Source of the DNA: Halocaridina rubra
Lineage: Eukaryota > Arthropoda > Malacostraca > Decapoda > Atyidae
DNA: 64,000 nt
Direction of reading: 5' to 3'
NCBI GenBank assembly: GCA_037179515.1
Contig: JAXCGZ010007653.1
Span: 75,001 to 139,000, forward strand
Shown here: in pieces, positions 1-47,912 of the stretch
Layout: every line of letters begins with the position of its first letter
How positions within the stretch are numbered: position 1 is the stretch's first letter
Notes under the pieces: generated by a model
What the model saw: only the letters and a program-made list of their open reading frames with translations
The model's database searches: none
What the model was told of the DNA's origin: nothing
Translations under genes and position numbers: made by a program

Positions 1-150
1 TCTGTCTCTCGTTTTCCTCTGTGTGACATTATCTCATCTCTTCCTTGTCCTTAACCTTTTTCTTTTCCTTCGTCTTGTATTTTCTCGCGCCCGGGCCTTT
101 ATTGGTGAGGGCAGTTTTTGCCTGTCCCGGTGTCACACTCATAAAAAAAT
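1..150 (+). mobile_element. 3' end fragment of a jockey-like LINE
   Basis: The segment reads as a LINE 3' untranslated end: a phrase with cccgggcctttattg, then gtcccggtgtcacactcat and an A-rich tail. Its reverse complement closely matches the 3' end of the jockey-like element near 46650-46760 (tgtgacaattggacaggc and the aagacgaaggaaaag stretch). The copy continues beyond the left window edge. The family link is seen by eye; the clade name is inferred from the longer copy. Confidence 0.7.
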
Positions 151-573
<423 letters not shown>

Positions 574-754
574 ATGAACTTTAATGAATCTCTGATCATT
601 AAATTCTTTTCCTATTACACTCTTGGATCAACTAACGAATCAAACCCTGCCTTGCCACAAATAACCAAAATATGAAAGTAATAACTTGGTAAGTTTAGAA
701 AAGAAATCGATGTAGTTATAATATTACCCTCCCTGGTTTACCACACGCCAGAAG

Positions 755-945
755 CTACTTACCCGTTTACCAAGTGAATGACCCAAATCGTGTGATGGTG
801 GAGATGACAATTGTAGCTACTCTATCCCCAAGGAGCTAAAAGGAGTGATTGAGGTAAATAAGCTTCTGGTGAATGTGTGTGCTTTGACTTGGCCATCCCC
901 ATAGAAAAGAAACTGCGGCTATTGTATAATTGTACGTAACTTGCT
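755..945 (+). repeat. SINE-like repeat, family B
   Basis: Contains tttaccaagtgaatgaccc, ccccaaggagctaaaagg and the 3' module gctttgacttggccatcccc followed by a degenerate gcggc end. The same order is seen near 34605, 39850 and, reversed, near 26945 and 39500. Family B is a label used only here. Confidence 0.65.
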
Positions 946-1332
946 TTCAAGTTCCTTTAATTACCTAACTGACAGCATATAATTTGTATTTAGTTGAGGG
1001 GGGAAAGTTGTGGAAGAGTTACTTATGTAGCTTTATAGTTCTGCTTTGAGTTCTATTCACAGAGGTTGTATTAGCATTTTAGATTTATGGCCTTTTAGAT
1101 CAGTAATAATAAGGCTCATAATTCAATTAATATTAAATTATATTTCACCCTAATTCTCTTAATCTAAGCAGTAATTTAAGGTATTTCGTGTTTTGTGTTA
1201 TTTCTTTATCTTATTTCAAGTATATTGATAATATTGTATCGTTATACATAAGAATTCCTAGAACTGTTGTGATAGTCATTGATATACTAGTACAGTATAT
1301 ATTATTTTGTATGTGTGATGTAAACTTGTACA

Positions 1333-2298
<966 letters not shown>

Positions 2299-4195
2299 CA
2301 AATAAGCATATTACATATGTGAAAACATGAATCATTATTTACCCCGATCAGGACTCGAACCTAGGGCTTATAATTACTAAGTCAAGGCGCTACCAACTAC
2401 ATACCACAGAAGGTTAAAAGGCATCCAACCTTATAGCTTATATCTGCTATACTTAGGAATGAATGCATTCTATCTGAATGCCACTATGTTCATATTACAG
2501 ATTCCCCAACCTCACTCGTGGCTTCATTTTCGCATTTAATTCAATTCCCAATCTCATTCGGGTCATACAATAACCAAATAAGCACATTACATATGTGAAA
2601 ACATGAATCATTATTTACCCCGATCAGGACTCGAACCTAGGACTTATAATTACTAAGTCAAGGCGCTACCAACTACACACCACAAAAGGTTAAAAGGAAT
2701 CCAACCTTATAGCTTATATCTGCTATACTTAGGAATGAACGCATTCTATCTGAATGCCACTATGTTCATATTACAGATTCCCCAACCTCACTCGTGGCTT
2801 CATTTTTGCATTTAATTCAATTCCCAATCTCATTCGGGTCATACAATAACCAAATAAGCACATTACATATGTGAAAACATGAATCATTATTTACCCCGAT
2901 CAGGACTCGAACCTAGGACTTATAATTACTAAGTCAAGGCGCTACCAACTACACACCACAGAAGGTTAAAAGGAATCCAACCTTATAGCTTATATCTGCT
3001 ATACTTAGGAATGAACGCATTCTAACTGAATGCCACTATGTTCATATTACAGATTCCCCAACCTCGCTCATGGCTTCATTTTCGCATTTAATTCAATTCC
3101 CAATCTCATTCGGGTCATACAATAACCAAATAAGCACATTACATATGTGAAAACATGAATCATTAATTACCCCGATCAGGACTCGAACCTAGGACTTATA
3201 ATTACTAAGTCAAGGCGCTACCAACTACACACCACAGAAGGTTAAAAGGAATCCAACCTTATAGCTTATATCTGCTATACTTAGGAATGAACGCATTCTA
3301 ACTGAATGCCACTATGTTCATATTACAGATTCCCCAACCTCACTCGTGGCTTCATTTTCGCATTTTATTCAATTCCCAATCTCATTCGGGTCATACAATA
3401 ACCAAATAAGCACATTACATATGTGAAAACATGAATCATTATTTACCCCGATCAGGACTCGAACCTAGGACTTATAATTACTAAGTCAAGGCGCTACCAA
3501 CTACACACCACAGAAGGTTAAAAGGAATCCAACCTTATAGCTTATATCTGCTGTACTTAGGAATGAACGCATTCTATCTGAATGCCACTATGTTCTTATT
3601 ACAGATTCCCCAACCTCACTCGTGGCTTCATTTTCGCATTTAATTCAATTCCCAATCTCATTCGGGTCATACAATAACCAAATAAGCACATTACATATGT
3701 GAAAACATGAATCATTATTTACCCCGATCAGGACTCGAACCTAGGACTTATAATTACTAAGTCAAGGCGCTACCAACTACACACCACAGAAGGTTAAAAG
3801 TAATCCAACCTTATAGCTTATATCTGCTATACTTAGGAATGAACGCATTCTATCTGAATGCCACTATGTTCATATTACAGATTCCCCAACCTCACTCGTG
3901 GCTTCATTTTCGCATTTAATTCAATTCCCAATCTCATTCGGGTCATACAATAACCAAATAAGCACATTACATATGTGAAAACATGAATCATTATTTACCC
4001 CGATCAGGACTCGAACCTAGGACTTATAATTACTAAGTCAAGGCGCTACCAACTACACACCACAGAAGGTTAAAAGGAATCCAACCATATAGCTTATATC
4101 TGCTGTACTTAGGAATGAACGCATTCTATCTGAATGCCACTATGTTCATATTACAGATTCCCCAACCTCACTTGTGGCTTCATTTTCGCATTTAA

Positions 4196-4250
4196 TTCAA
4201 TTCCCAATCTCATTCGGGTCATTAAATGCAAAAATGAAGCCACGAGTGAG
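4196..4250. repeat. Inversion point of the 276-bp array
   Basis: The stretch gcttcattttcgcatttaa before the junction is mirrored by ttaaatgcaaaaatgaagc after it, with about 26 bp of single-copy unit sequence between. The arms then continue as roughly 1 kb of inverted repeat. The tRNA-like modules point away from this centre on both sides. Confidence 0.85.
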
Positions 4251-4357
4251 GTTGGGGAATCTGTAATATGAACATAGTGGCATTCAGATAGAATGCGTTC
4301 ATTCCTAAGTATAGCAGATATAAGCTATAAGGTTGGATTCCTTTTAACCTTCTGTGG

Positions 4358-4421
4358 TGTGTAGTTGGTAGCGCCTTGACTTAGTAATTATAAGTCCTAG
4401 GTTCGAGTCCTGATCGGGGTA
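4358..4421 (+). other. tRNA-like module (representative unit, right block)
   Basis: The stretch has a D-arm-like gtgtagttggtagcgc, then 22 nt, then a T-arm-like ctaggttcgagtcctga. This is the spacing of a normal tRNA between its D and T stems. The anticodon stem and acceptor stem pair poorly, so a working tRNA is unlikely. The internal A and B boxes could still act as a polymerase III promoter. Confidence 0.6.
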
Positions 4422-5258
4422 AATAATGATTCATGTTTTCACATATGTAATGTGCTTATTTGGTTATTGTATGACCCGAATGAGATTGGGAATTGAATTA
4501 AATGCGAAAATGAAGCCACGAGTGAGGTTGGGGGAATCTGTAATATGAACATAGTGGCATTCAGATAGAATGCGTTCATTCCTAAGTATAGCAGATATAA
4601 GCTATAAGGTTGGATTCCTTTTAACCTTCTGTGGTGTGTAGTTGGTAGCGCCTTGACTTAGTAATTATAAGTCCTAGGTTCGAGTCCTGATCGGGGTAAA
4701 TAATGATTCATGTTTTCACATATGTAATGTGCTTATTTGGTTATTGTATGACCCGAATGAGATTGGGAATTGAATTAAATGCGAAAATGAAGCCACGAGT
4801 GAGGTTGGGGAATCTGTAATATGAACATAGTGGCATTCAGATAGAATGCGTTCATTCCTAAGTATAGCAGATATAAGCTATAAGGTTGGATTCCTTTTAA
4901 CCTTCTGTGGTGTGTAGTTTGTAGCGCCTTGACTTAGTAATTATAAGTCCTAGGTTCGAGTCCTGATCGGGGTAAATAATGATTCATGTTTTCACATATG
5001 TAATGTGCTTATTTGGTTATTGTATGACCCGAATGAGATTGGGAATTGAATTAAATGCGAAAATGAAGCCACGAGCGAGGTTGGGGAATCTGTAATATGA
5101 ACATAGTGGCATTCAGATAGAATGCGTTCATTCCTAAGTATAGCAGATATAAGCTATAAGGTTGGATTCCTTTTAACCTTCTGTGGTGTGTAGTTTGTAG
5201 CGCCTTGACTTAGTAATTATAAGTCCTAGGTTCGAGTCCTGATCGGGGTAAATAATGA

Positions 5259-5261
<3 letters not shown>

Positions 5262-5343
<82 letters not shown>
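5262..5343. repeat. (TA)n microsatellite
   Basis: About 82 bp of TA repeat directly joined to the truncated end of the last array unit (gattcatatata). Confidence 0.95.
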
Positions 5344-5345
<2 letters not shown>

Positions 5346-5524
5346 CTAATTGAAATTATATCAAATACAGAATTATGTACCAAGACTCGCTACCTGTAAG
5401 CTTATGATTCACCAGTGTGTACGATAAGTTAGGCTAGGTTAGCTTAGAATACAGATCACTGACAAGCCTGGGATTCAAATTCTAAATCTGATCCTTTGAA
5501 GTAGCAAAAATAAAAAATAATATT

Positions 5525-5600
5525 AATAATAGTAACAGTAATTGCAGTAGTAATAGTAGTAGTATTAGAATTAGTAGTAGTAGTAGTAGTAGTAGTAGTA
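5525..5600. repeat. (AGT)n-type trinucleotide repeat
   Basis: Imperfect agt and aat triplets ending in a purer run of about nine agt repeats. Confidence 0.8.
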
Positions 5601-5727
5601 TGGGGGAACTGAGTGTCTGTTTTGTGAAATATCATTGAAGTAAGCGTAAAGTTATTAGTGTTCTTTTTTTGTATTAACATATTTATTGTTTTTATTTAAG
5701 TGTTCACAACTAATGTCTGTTGGGACT

Positions 5728-5895
5728 GCAGTAGTGCAGTGCAGTGGTTAAACCACTCGAGTCGGGAAGTGACAAGCCCATATTCGAACCTACCACGGGG
5801 CATTAGGAAGAACATATAGGCTATTACCTTCGTCTCTAATATCTCTGTGTCCACCCTCATTCGAATAGGGACTATTGTAACTATTAATTTCATTT
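5728..5895 (+). repeat. tRNA-headed SINE, family A
   Basis: Full-length-looking copy. Head with cagtggttaaaccactc and gtgacaagcccatattcgaacc, then cggggcattaggaag, then ctgtgtccaccctcattcgaa and gggactattgtaac. The same order of blocks recurs about two dozen times in the window, in both orientations. Family A is a label used only here. Confidence 0.8.
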
Positions 5896-6063
5896 TCTCT
5901 GTATTTACAAGTAGTGTGTGTCAACACCTAACTCTTGCCAACTCAGCAAGTATACTGCGTAGATTAATGGGAGTAATTACCTAATTGTATTTACCTAATT
6001 GTGTTTACGGGAAAGAGCCCAAAGCTCGTATATTCCCGTCTCCTGATCGGTTCCATTTTAGAC

Positions 6064-6318
6064 TTAGTGATACTTATCATACCTGTCCTTAAAACTATGG
6101 ATTGAGATAGCATTAACTACCTCCTCGCTTAGCGAATTCCAATTATCATCTACTCTTACACTGAAAAAGCATTTCCTTACATCCTGCAAAGAAGTTTTCT
6201 TACGAAGCTTCGAACTATGATCTCTAGTTCTACAGCCAGCCATATCAAAATATCGATCCCTATCCACTCTAATATAACCATGAAGGAATTTAAAGACTGT
6301 CACCATATCCCCCCTCAA
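6064..6318 (-). pseudogene. LINE reverse transcriptase C-terminal tail (copy 1)
   Basis: The frame shows RGDMVTVFKFLHGYIRVDRD, then FFSVRVDDNWNSLSEEVV and a final FKDRYDKYH. This is the typical end of CR1-like RT polyproteins (R-G-D start, F-S-x-R-V, W-N-x-L, F-K-x-R-x-D). It lies out of frame with the RT frame just upstream at 6601-7059, so the element is broken between them. Confidence 0.75.
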
Positions 6319-6600
6319 TCTTCTAGCTTCGAGTGATGGTAAGTCTAATTCCCTCAGCCTCTAATCATAACTGAGATTGCGTATTTCTGGCACCAGTTTC
6401 GTGGCATGTCTTTGAACTTTTTCAAGCTTAGCTATGTGCTTTTTCAAGTGTGGATTTCAAAAGGGGGATGCATATTCGAGTTTTGGCCTCACATAGGTTA
6501 CATAAATATTTCTGAACATTTCCTTGTCCATGTGCCTGAAGGCTACCCTTACATTTGATAAGAAGGCATATGCTGCCCTTACTATGCCATTTATATGTAT

Positions 6601-8037
6601 TTATGGAGACAAATCTGCTAGTATGTTTACTCCTAGATCTCTCTCATTTTCTGTCTCTTGAAGTTGTATTCCAGCCACCGAGTAGTCAAGCTTGGGCCTT
6701 CTTGCACTTGTAACCATTCTCATTACCTTACATTTTGAAGTATTGAATGTCATTAGCCACTTTTCTGACCACTCATGCAGACTATTTAGATCTTCCTGAA
6801 GTTCTCTACCATTGTTCTCGTTCTTTACTTTCTTCACAATCTTTGCATCATTTGCAAACATATTCATGAATGAATTTACAGACTCTGGTAGGTCATTTAC
6901 ATATACAAGGAACAAAAGTGGCCCTAAAACTGAACCCTGTGGAACTCCACTACTAACTCTTCTCCATTCAGACACTGAGTGTCTTACTCTAACCATCTGT
7001 TCCCTTCCTTCTAAGTAAGATTTTATCCATTCCAAGACATTTCCACCTATTCTGGCCATTGCTTGCAGCCTCCTAATAAGTCTCCCATGTGGAACAGTGT
7101 CAAACGCTTTCTGGAAGTCTAGGAATATGCAATCTGCCTAGCCCTCTCTTTCCTGTAAGATTCAGCTTACCTCATCATAAAATTCTAATAAGTTTGTTAC
7201 TGTTGATCTACCTTCTCTGAAGCCATGTTTCCTCACTGACAAACAGATGAAGGATTCCAAGTGAAGAGAGATATGTTTCCTTAGTAGTTTCTCCATAACT
7301 TTGCACACTATGCTGCTCAAGGAAACTGGTCTATAGTTCAGAGCCGTATCCCTCCTTCCCTTTTTGAAGATAGGTATCACATTTGCTTGTTTCCAGCATC
7401 TTGGAATCTCCCCTGACTCCAGTGACTTTTTAAATATGATACTTAGTGCCACTGATATTGAGTTTGCGCATTTTTTAGGTACATGAGGGGATATGTCTTC
7501 AGGACCTGTAGCTTTATGAACATCTGAATCCATCAGCGCTTTGCATACCTCTGTGGCTGTAAGGTTGATGTTCTCTAATACCGGCCCTTGAGCTTCTGAG
7601 GGGGGTCGGGTATTTTCTACTGTAAATACTGACTGAAACTCCTTGTTCAATTCTTTGCAGATCTCTTCATCTGACTCAGTGATGCTTCCATCCTCTCTAT
7701 TTAGCCTTAAAACCTGTTCTTTTACATTCAGTTTTCCTCTGATAAAGCTGTGGAAAAGCTTGGGATTTTCTTTAGCCTTCCTGGTGATGTCCCTCTCATA
7801 TTCTCTCTCTGCCTCTCTTCTTTTACTTAGGTAGTCATTTCTTGCTCTTTTGTAGATTTGCCAGGCATTTATGTTTTTTCTCCTCCTATACCTTTTCCAG
7901 CATTTGTGTCGCCACTCCTTAGCTCTTTTACACCCATTATCGAACCATTTCTCTCTGGCATGAATTACACCTACTTTGGTGACAGGTATGCAGCATTCTA
8001 GTATCTTCCCATATTTCTCACAAAAGATGTCATACAT
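6601..8037 (-). pseudogene. LINE reverse transcriptase domain (copy 1), broken
   Basis: Two frames together cover the RT. The first (8037-7162) has a basic linker, then NVIPIFKKGRRDTALNYRPV, SLSSIVCKVMEKLLRKHI and HGFREGRSTVTNLLEF. The second (7059-6601) has SSGVPQGSVLGPLLFLVYVN. The catalytic box reads MFANDAKI where copy 2 has MFADDAKI, so the second aspartate-pair position is changed from D to N in this copy. The frame is lost between 7162 and 7059, inside the region that should hold the first catalytic Asp. The copy is therefore very unlikely to be active. Confidence 0.85.
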
Positions 8038-8873
8038 TTCTTGTACAGATTTGTTGTAAAATAAGGTTCTCCAGTCAATAACTGCAAAAGCTCATTCATT
8101 TTGATGTAATCTCCTTTCGGGTAGTTCCTCCTCATGTCCTCAGTGCCTATACTCTCAGGCAGAATATCTTCAATGATATACTCCATCAACAACACACAGT
8201 GGTCACTCTTTCCAATTGGTGGTTCATACTCAATTTTTTCAGTATCCACCACATTATCTGTGAATACTAGATCAAGTAGTGATGGCTCATCCTCACCCCT
8301 GGCCCTCGTTGGTTCCATTACATGTTGGTGTAGGAAATTCCCTTGTGCGCAATCTAGGAATCTTGCCCTGAATGAGTCCTCACCACTGTGTGGGTCAAGA
8401 TTTATCCAATCTATCTCTTTATGATTAAAATCTCCCATAATCAAAATCCTACATTTTCTCTCCCGCGCCATGTTAACAACTGAGTTTATGACTTCCATAG
8501 TACCTATATGACTTTCCTCATAAACTTCTAGCCTATTCTGGTTCCTTGGTGGGTTATATACAACAGTTATTATAGTGCTCTCTCACCCAGTATTTATGTG
8601 AGCAACAAGAAATTCCTTGAACTCACTTTCTATAGCCAAGTTTATTTCTTCAACTTGAATCCTTCCACTTATGAGCAGTGCTATCCCTCCACCAGTCCTC
8701 TCAGATCTTTCAACTCTTAATATTCTGAAGCCCTTAGGAAAACCCGTGACACTGTTTATGTCCTCACTCAACTTAGTCTCTGTAATTGCTACTATATCTG
8801 CCTTACTGTTGTGAATCCTATCTTTTAATTCTACTGCCTTACCAGCTAATCCATCAGCATTTGTGTATAACAA
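7998..8873 (-). pseudogene. LINE apurinic endonuclease domain (copy 1), broken
   Basis: An N-terminal piece (8873-8583) shows LYTNADGL, DIVAITETKLSEDI and ERTGGGIALLI, matching the N, E and G motifs of exonuclease-endonuclease-phosphatase folds. The C-terminal piece (8498-7998) shows GDFNHKEIDW, LLDLVFT and PPIGKSDHCVL, the expected GDFN and SDH motifs. The two pieces are separated by a stop or frame change around 8583-8498. Confidence 0.82.
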
Positions 8874-8875
8874 AC

Positions 8876-9502
8876 TTAATGAGGCCCCATCCCCTGATCT
8901 TCTGTCATTATCTTCTTTATCTCCCCTTTGTCTGGAAGAACTCTGAAATGAAATTTTTTTTTCTCTTCTTCATTTCTTTCCTCATTTAACCTTCTTGCCT
9001 CTTGCAACAAGTTTTTGATCTTTCCCATCTCTTTCTGTGTTCTGTATCGTCTAATGAACACTTCTTTGAATTTTTGAAGGTCTTTTAGACTTTTTTTTCT
9101 CAACAATATTTCCCTACCTGTTTCCCCTTTCTCAAGGGTTACTTTTGTTGATCTCGGCTTTCCTTCCCTCGAATATTTGCCTAGTTGGTGAATGTTTACA
9201 ATATCCTCAGGACCACAAACGACTCCACGCTTTCTTATCAGGTCTACAACCCTAGCTTTATTTTCTTCAAGTCTCCCCTGCCATGTTGGCTCCTGGGATT
9301 CACTTATGCCTGAGATTACCACTGTCTTCTCTTTATCAAGTGCCTGTTTGATCAGTGGGTTTGCCCTTTCCATCACAACGTCTTTCATTTTTTGATTACT
9401 GTCTCTTTATAGTCAACTGTTTGTATGTTTTCCAGTGCCACCACCTTTACAGCCTCTTTTACTGCCACATTCCCCTTTAGTGCATCAGCAAAGGAAGTTT
9501 TC
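8876..9502 (-). pseudogene. LINE N-terminal/ORF1-like region (copy 1)
   Basis: A charged frame at 9388-8876 (170 residues) is rich in K, E and R and looks coiled-coil-like in its second half. An upstream stretch beginning with an ATG at 9502 (MKTSFADALKGNVAVKEAV) reads toward it but is one base out of frame near 9390. The order ORF1-like, endonuclease, RT is as expected for CR1-type elements. The nucleic-acid-binding role is inferred from family knowledge. Confidence 0.6.
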
Positions 9503-9627
9503 ATGGTGAATCCAGGTGCAAAACTCCGACACAAGAATATTCTAGCATTAAAAATGTCACTAGTTTGACTTTTATCTGTATTCCATTTACATAAATATTT
9601 GTTTATTTACCGTTGTTGTTTTTAGTG

Positions 9628-9735
9628 TAGTTTTATGTCACTATTAATCCTCACTCGAATTCTATGGACACAGACAGGTTGGAGCTTGGGAATTAAGGTT
9701 GGGTGCCCTTCTGAATGCCTCTGTAAATAAAGATA
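9628..9735 (-). repeat. tRNA-headed SINE, family A (partial)
   Basis: Reverse-orientation tail: tttatgtcactattaatcc, atggacacagacaggttgga and gtgcccttctgaatgcc. The head is missing. Confidence 0.7.
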
Positions 9736-9927
9736 TAATACATGAGAATTAGCTGAGGTCTGAACTGGTAAGAATACCAACTTCTAAGAATTTGTGTGAC
9801 AAATTCCAACTTCTAAAAATTAAAATCCAGATCATATCCTTAACAGGAGCTTTTTTGTTACTGCAGTGCCTTGCTTTGTTAATTAATTTCATAACTTACT
9901 TGACTGTGATTGGATCTGCTGAAATAT

Positions 9928-10085
9928 GGGGACTGCGATAGCACTCGATTTGGAGAGTGATAGACCTATGATCAAGCCCACCTTGAGGCGTTAGGATAGG
10001 TATCCATTCTTAATTCCCCAGTCTGTCTGTAGTCATCTCCATAATGGGGATTAATAGTTACACAGAAAACAGCAAACAGTAACAT
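9928..10085 (+). repeat. tRNA-headed SINE, family A
   Basis: Shows ggggactgcgatagcactcg, ttgaggcgttaggatagg and taatggggattaatagttac in the family order. The internal guanine/cytosine-rich tail is diverged (ctgtctgtagtcatctcc). Confidence 0.7.
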
Positions 10086-10414
10086 ATACTGTGATACATG
10101 TTCATTGATGTCAATTGTTATCATATAGTCACCAGGTCATGATAGATCTTTGGTACTTGGCTAAATTCATATGGTTATTGTTTTCCTTTTAGCAATAACT
10201 TTACTCCCATGCAAAGTGTGAGCTCAAACTATGAATGTAGCTTCTAAAAGTTACCCAAATTATTAGCATCTTCGGCTAGTATTCATATTCACCCTTCAAT
10301 TTCTATGAAATGCTCACTAGGTGACAGTGTATCTATAGTACTTGGCCATCTAATAAAGATAACCTTTTTTTTGGCTACATCATTAATTCCATTCAAATGC
10401 TGAATTTGTTTGGG

Positions 10415-10640
10415 TTATGTGCTGAGAAGGGAGGAAGGTTACATTAGGAAAAACATGCTTAGGATAGCTGCCAGACAGGAGGGAGAGAGGTAGACCAAAA
10501 GAAGGTTAATGAGTGTGGTGAGGTTAGATATAATATTTTGTTTTGTGACGATGGAGGACGTAGGAGTTAAAACAATATGGAGATAATTTACTGCATGCTG
10601 CCGCTGACGGGAAAAGCCAAAAGAGTTGATAATGATGAGG
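10415..10640 (+). pseudogene. LINE C-terminal remnant with a grpk-type tail
   Basis: Broken frames read like the end of RTE- or jockey-type RT polyproteins: a basic R-x-R-R-G-R-P-K-like stretch from ggagggagaggtagaccaaaa, then a W-R-x-(M/I)-I-type segment near gagttaaaacaatatgg and ctgacgggaaaagccaaaag. No intact frame remains. Assignment rests on this pattern only. Confidence 0.45.
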
Positions 10641-11129
10641 ATTTATGCCATTGCAAATGTGAATTCAATGCATGCATTCAGAACCTTCTTGGACTTATGC
10701 AGCTTTTAGCATTTCAACTTGTGAAGAAAACTCATCCCTTTGCTGCCTAAATCTTTTTATCAAAACAAATTTGTAATATCTTCTTCACACTGCCTTTGTC
10801 TACTAAGTCAGTGTATGTTCTCTGAAAAAAATCTTAAATTAGTCTTTGTACTCCTTGAACTCATTTAGATCTGTATACAGTTCAATTAAGTCACCTATAA
10901 TTTACCAGTAGCTTGCAGGACAGGGGTGTATGATAATTTGAAAAGCTGATCTTCATATTTAACCATTTCTGGTATTGATTTGACAAGCTTTTCCTTGTAT
11001 TTTATCCACTTAATTTATTTTGATATCTCAGGAATATTGAAACCCAAAATTTGCATACCATATTATTGATGGAGCCAAACCAAGGTTTTGTATAGTTTCC
11101 AAAGTGCAACCATTCATCGATCTTATTAC

Positions 11130-11245
11130 AAGGTACAGTAAGACCACCGCAAGTGTTACAAAGAGCTCTCAGCCTTGATGCTCCATCTCCAACCTATCTG
11201 TGTCCACCCCCATTTGAATGGGGATTACTGTATATAGTGAGATAC
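11130..11245 (+). repeat. tRNA-headed SINE, family A (partial)
   Basis: The tail block atctgtgtccacccccattt followed by gaatggggattactg is clear. The head is diverged. Confidence 0.65.
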
Positions 11246-11649
11246 GAGGTCAGCATAATTGGACTAGCCTTGCATATGCTTTTGGACAGTCTGTTGATGA
11301 ATTAAAGCTTCGCCAGTATACATACCCAAATCTCATTACTCTTCTGATGGTAATTTTGTTCCATGAAGAACATAATATATACAATTTAATAATGTAAATT
11401 CTATATTTTTATATTACTCATTGTATAATTCCTTCTAAGTCTCCTTTTTTGTTAATTTCTTCCTCATAATATTATAATAAAAAATTGCTAATCTACTTAA
11501 TGGACAATTTTTATATATTGTTAGAGTATGTAAGGAATATACATTGAGCTAGAACCTACTCTCGTAGGACTCTTCTGATCACTGGACACCATCCATAATG
11601 AGTTCCATTATATAAGACATAACATTTAAGTTACAATGTTTGATTACAG

Positions 11650-46183
<34,534 letters not shown>

Positions 46184-46350
46184 ACAATGTCTGATAAATA
46201 ATACTTCCTCTGTTGTGATATTGAATCGTACCATTTCATACAATTTTTTTCGAACTTCTCTTTTTGCCTTTTTCCTCACTAAGTTGCATCCCTTGTAGCC
46301 ATCTGGTTTATAGTATTTGACACTTTCCCTCTTGACTTGTTTCTTAGCTT

Positions 46351-46351
<1 letters not shown>

Positions 46352-46381
<30 letters not shown>

Positions 46382-46383
46382 TG

Positions 46384-46474
<91 letters not shown>
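46352..46474. repeat. (TAA)n microsatellite in the cadherin 3' flank
   Basis: About 123 bp of taa/aat triplets with one gat. It lies about 170 bp after the stop codon, probably in the 3' untranslated region. Confidence 0.94.
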
Positions 46475-46477
<3 letters not shown>

Positions 46478-47265
46478 TCTGTTCCTTCTCTGTGAGTTGA
46501 CCATAATTCTTCTCTACAATTTGACCAGTCTATATGATTTGTACATACCAGGAGAAGAAATTAATTTCCCCTTTGTGAATATTATTTGATTAACTTTGGT
46601 TAAATGCCCTAAGTATACAAAACGTCTTTAATAGTCTAGTATTGTTTTATGTGTGACAATTGGACAGGCAAAAAACTGCCTTCATCAATAGAGGCCCAGG
46701 CACGAGAAAACATTAAGACGAAGGAAAAGAAAAAGGTCATGGACAAGGCAGAGATGAGGTAATGATATGCAAAAGAAAACGACCGATTGAAAAACTAGTC
46801 AAAGTACTGTGGACCTGGAGATATGGAGGATTAAGCCCTCAGATGACGATAGATCCGCTTTTTGAAGAAAGGTAGGTTATAAGAATATTGAAAGACAGAA
46901 GGAGGAAGAGAGTTCCAGAGTCTGGAGGTAGATGGGAAGAAGCAGTTAAACCACCGACCAATACACGAGCTACAAATCTCCACTCAGTACCTGCGAAACG
47001 AGGCTGCTTGGCGAGTGGTACACAGCCTCGGCAGTGGGGGAGGGATGCAACTCGCCAACTCATCAGAGCAGCGATAGAAGTAGTAGCAATAAAACAGAGA
47101 AAGGGATGGTACCTTATGGCAAAGAGAAAGAGAATCCAGATTAGAAGTAAAAGTAGAATAATTTATGAGTCTGGCTACCTTAGCTTCAACACTATCAAGG
47201 AGATAAGCATAAGAATAAGCACCCCAGATGTGTGAGCAGTATTCTAAGCAGGGACGGATAAGACC

Positions 47266-47901
47266 TTAATAGATTTTAAGTAACTGTAAAGAGGAAAAGC
47301 AAAGACGAAAACAAATCAGAACCTCCAATTTTTTGGATGCAGATTTAGAAATTTGAATTATGTGATTCCTCCAAGACAAGTTATTGGCTATATGGATTCC
47401 TATGTTGATAGAATTAAGAGGGTAAATTTCGTTAGTTTCAAAGACAATTGGGTTATCAGGAGGAGATGAAGATAAAGAGATAACTAGAAACTGCATCTTG
47501 GAGGCATTGAATTTAACTAAATTTTGGGTGCCCCACTCAGATACCCTCTGCAAATTGAAGTTTAGAGTAGAAGAAAGAGTGATACGAGATTAATTAAGAG
47601 TAGCAGCTGAAGGCTGTAAAGAAAAGGCAGAGGAAAAGTGAAGGGTAAAATCGTCAGCAAAGGCGTGAAGAAGAGAGGAAGATGGGGATTATAGATCATT
47701 GATGATTAGAAGGAACAGAGTAGGTGAAAGAACAGAACTCTGTGGAACACTACTGGTAATAGGGAATGGGGTAGATGTTGCACATTCAACAGCTACAGAT
47801 ATATAATGGTCAGAAAGAAAACTGGAAATCAGAGAACAGAGAGAAGGGGTAAAGCCATAGGCAGGGAGTTTGGCCAACAGAGCCTTGTGCCACTCTATCA
47901 A
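47266..47901 (-). pseudogene. Jockey-like RT, C-terminal half
   Basis: Frame 47901-47689 reads WHKALLAKLPAYGFTPSLCS, then SSVPQSSVLSPTLFLLIIND and stops. The catalytic FADD appears just after the stop in a continuing reading (HAFADDFTLH near 47665). Frame 47553-47266 holds VSEWGTQNLVKFNASKMQFL and LGIHIANNLSWRNHI-like thumb motifs. Confidence 0.82.
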
Positions 47902-47912
47902 AAGCCTTAAGA

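Larger units (their letters stand above)
5976..9560 (-). mobile_element. CR1-like non-LTR retrotransposon, copy 1
   Basis: Read on the minus strand it holds an N-terminal ORF region (about 9502-8876), an apurinic endonuclease domain (about 8873-8100), a reverse transcriptase (about 8037-6601) and a C-terminal tail (about 6318-6064). The 3' end carries short repeats of the taattacctaattg type instead of a long poly(A), as is known for CR1/L2-type elements. Several frameshifts and stops break the reading frame. A second, nearly identical copy lies at 40788-43277 in the same orientation. The exact clade is not certain. Confidence 0.88.
9561..11649. other. Intergenic or upstream intron sequence
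   Basis: No exon could be supported. It holds SINE copies near 9628, 9928 and 11130 and a LINE remnant near 10415. The signal-peptide exon of the cadherin gene could lie here or further left, but I could not identify it. Confidence 0.4.
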
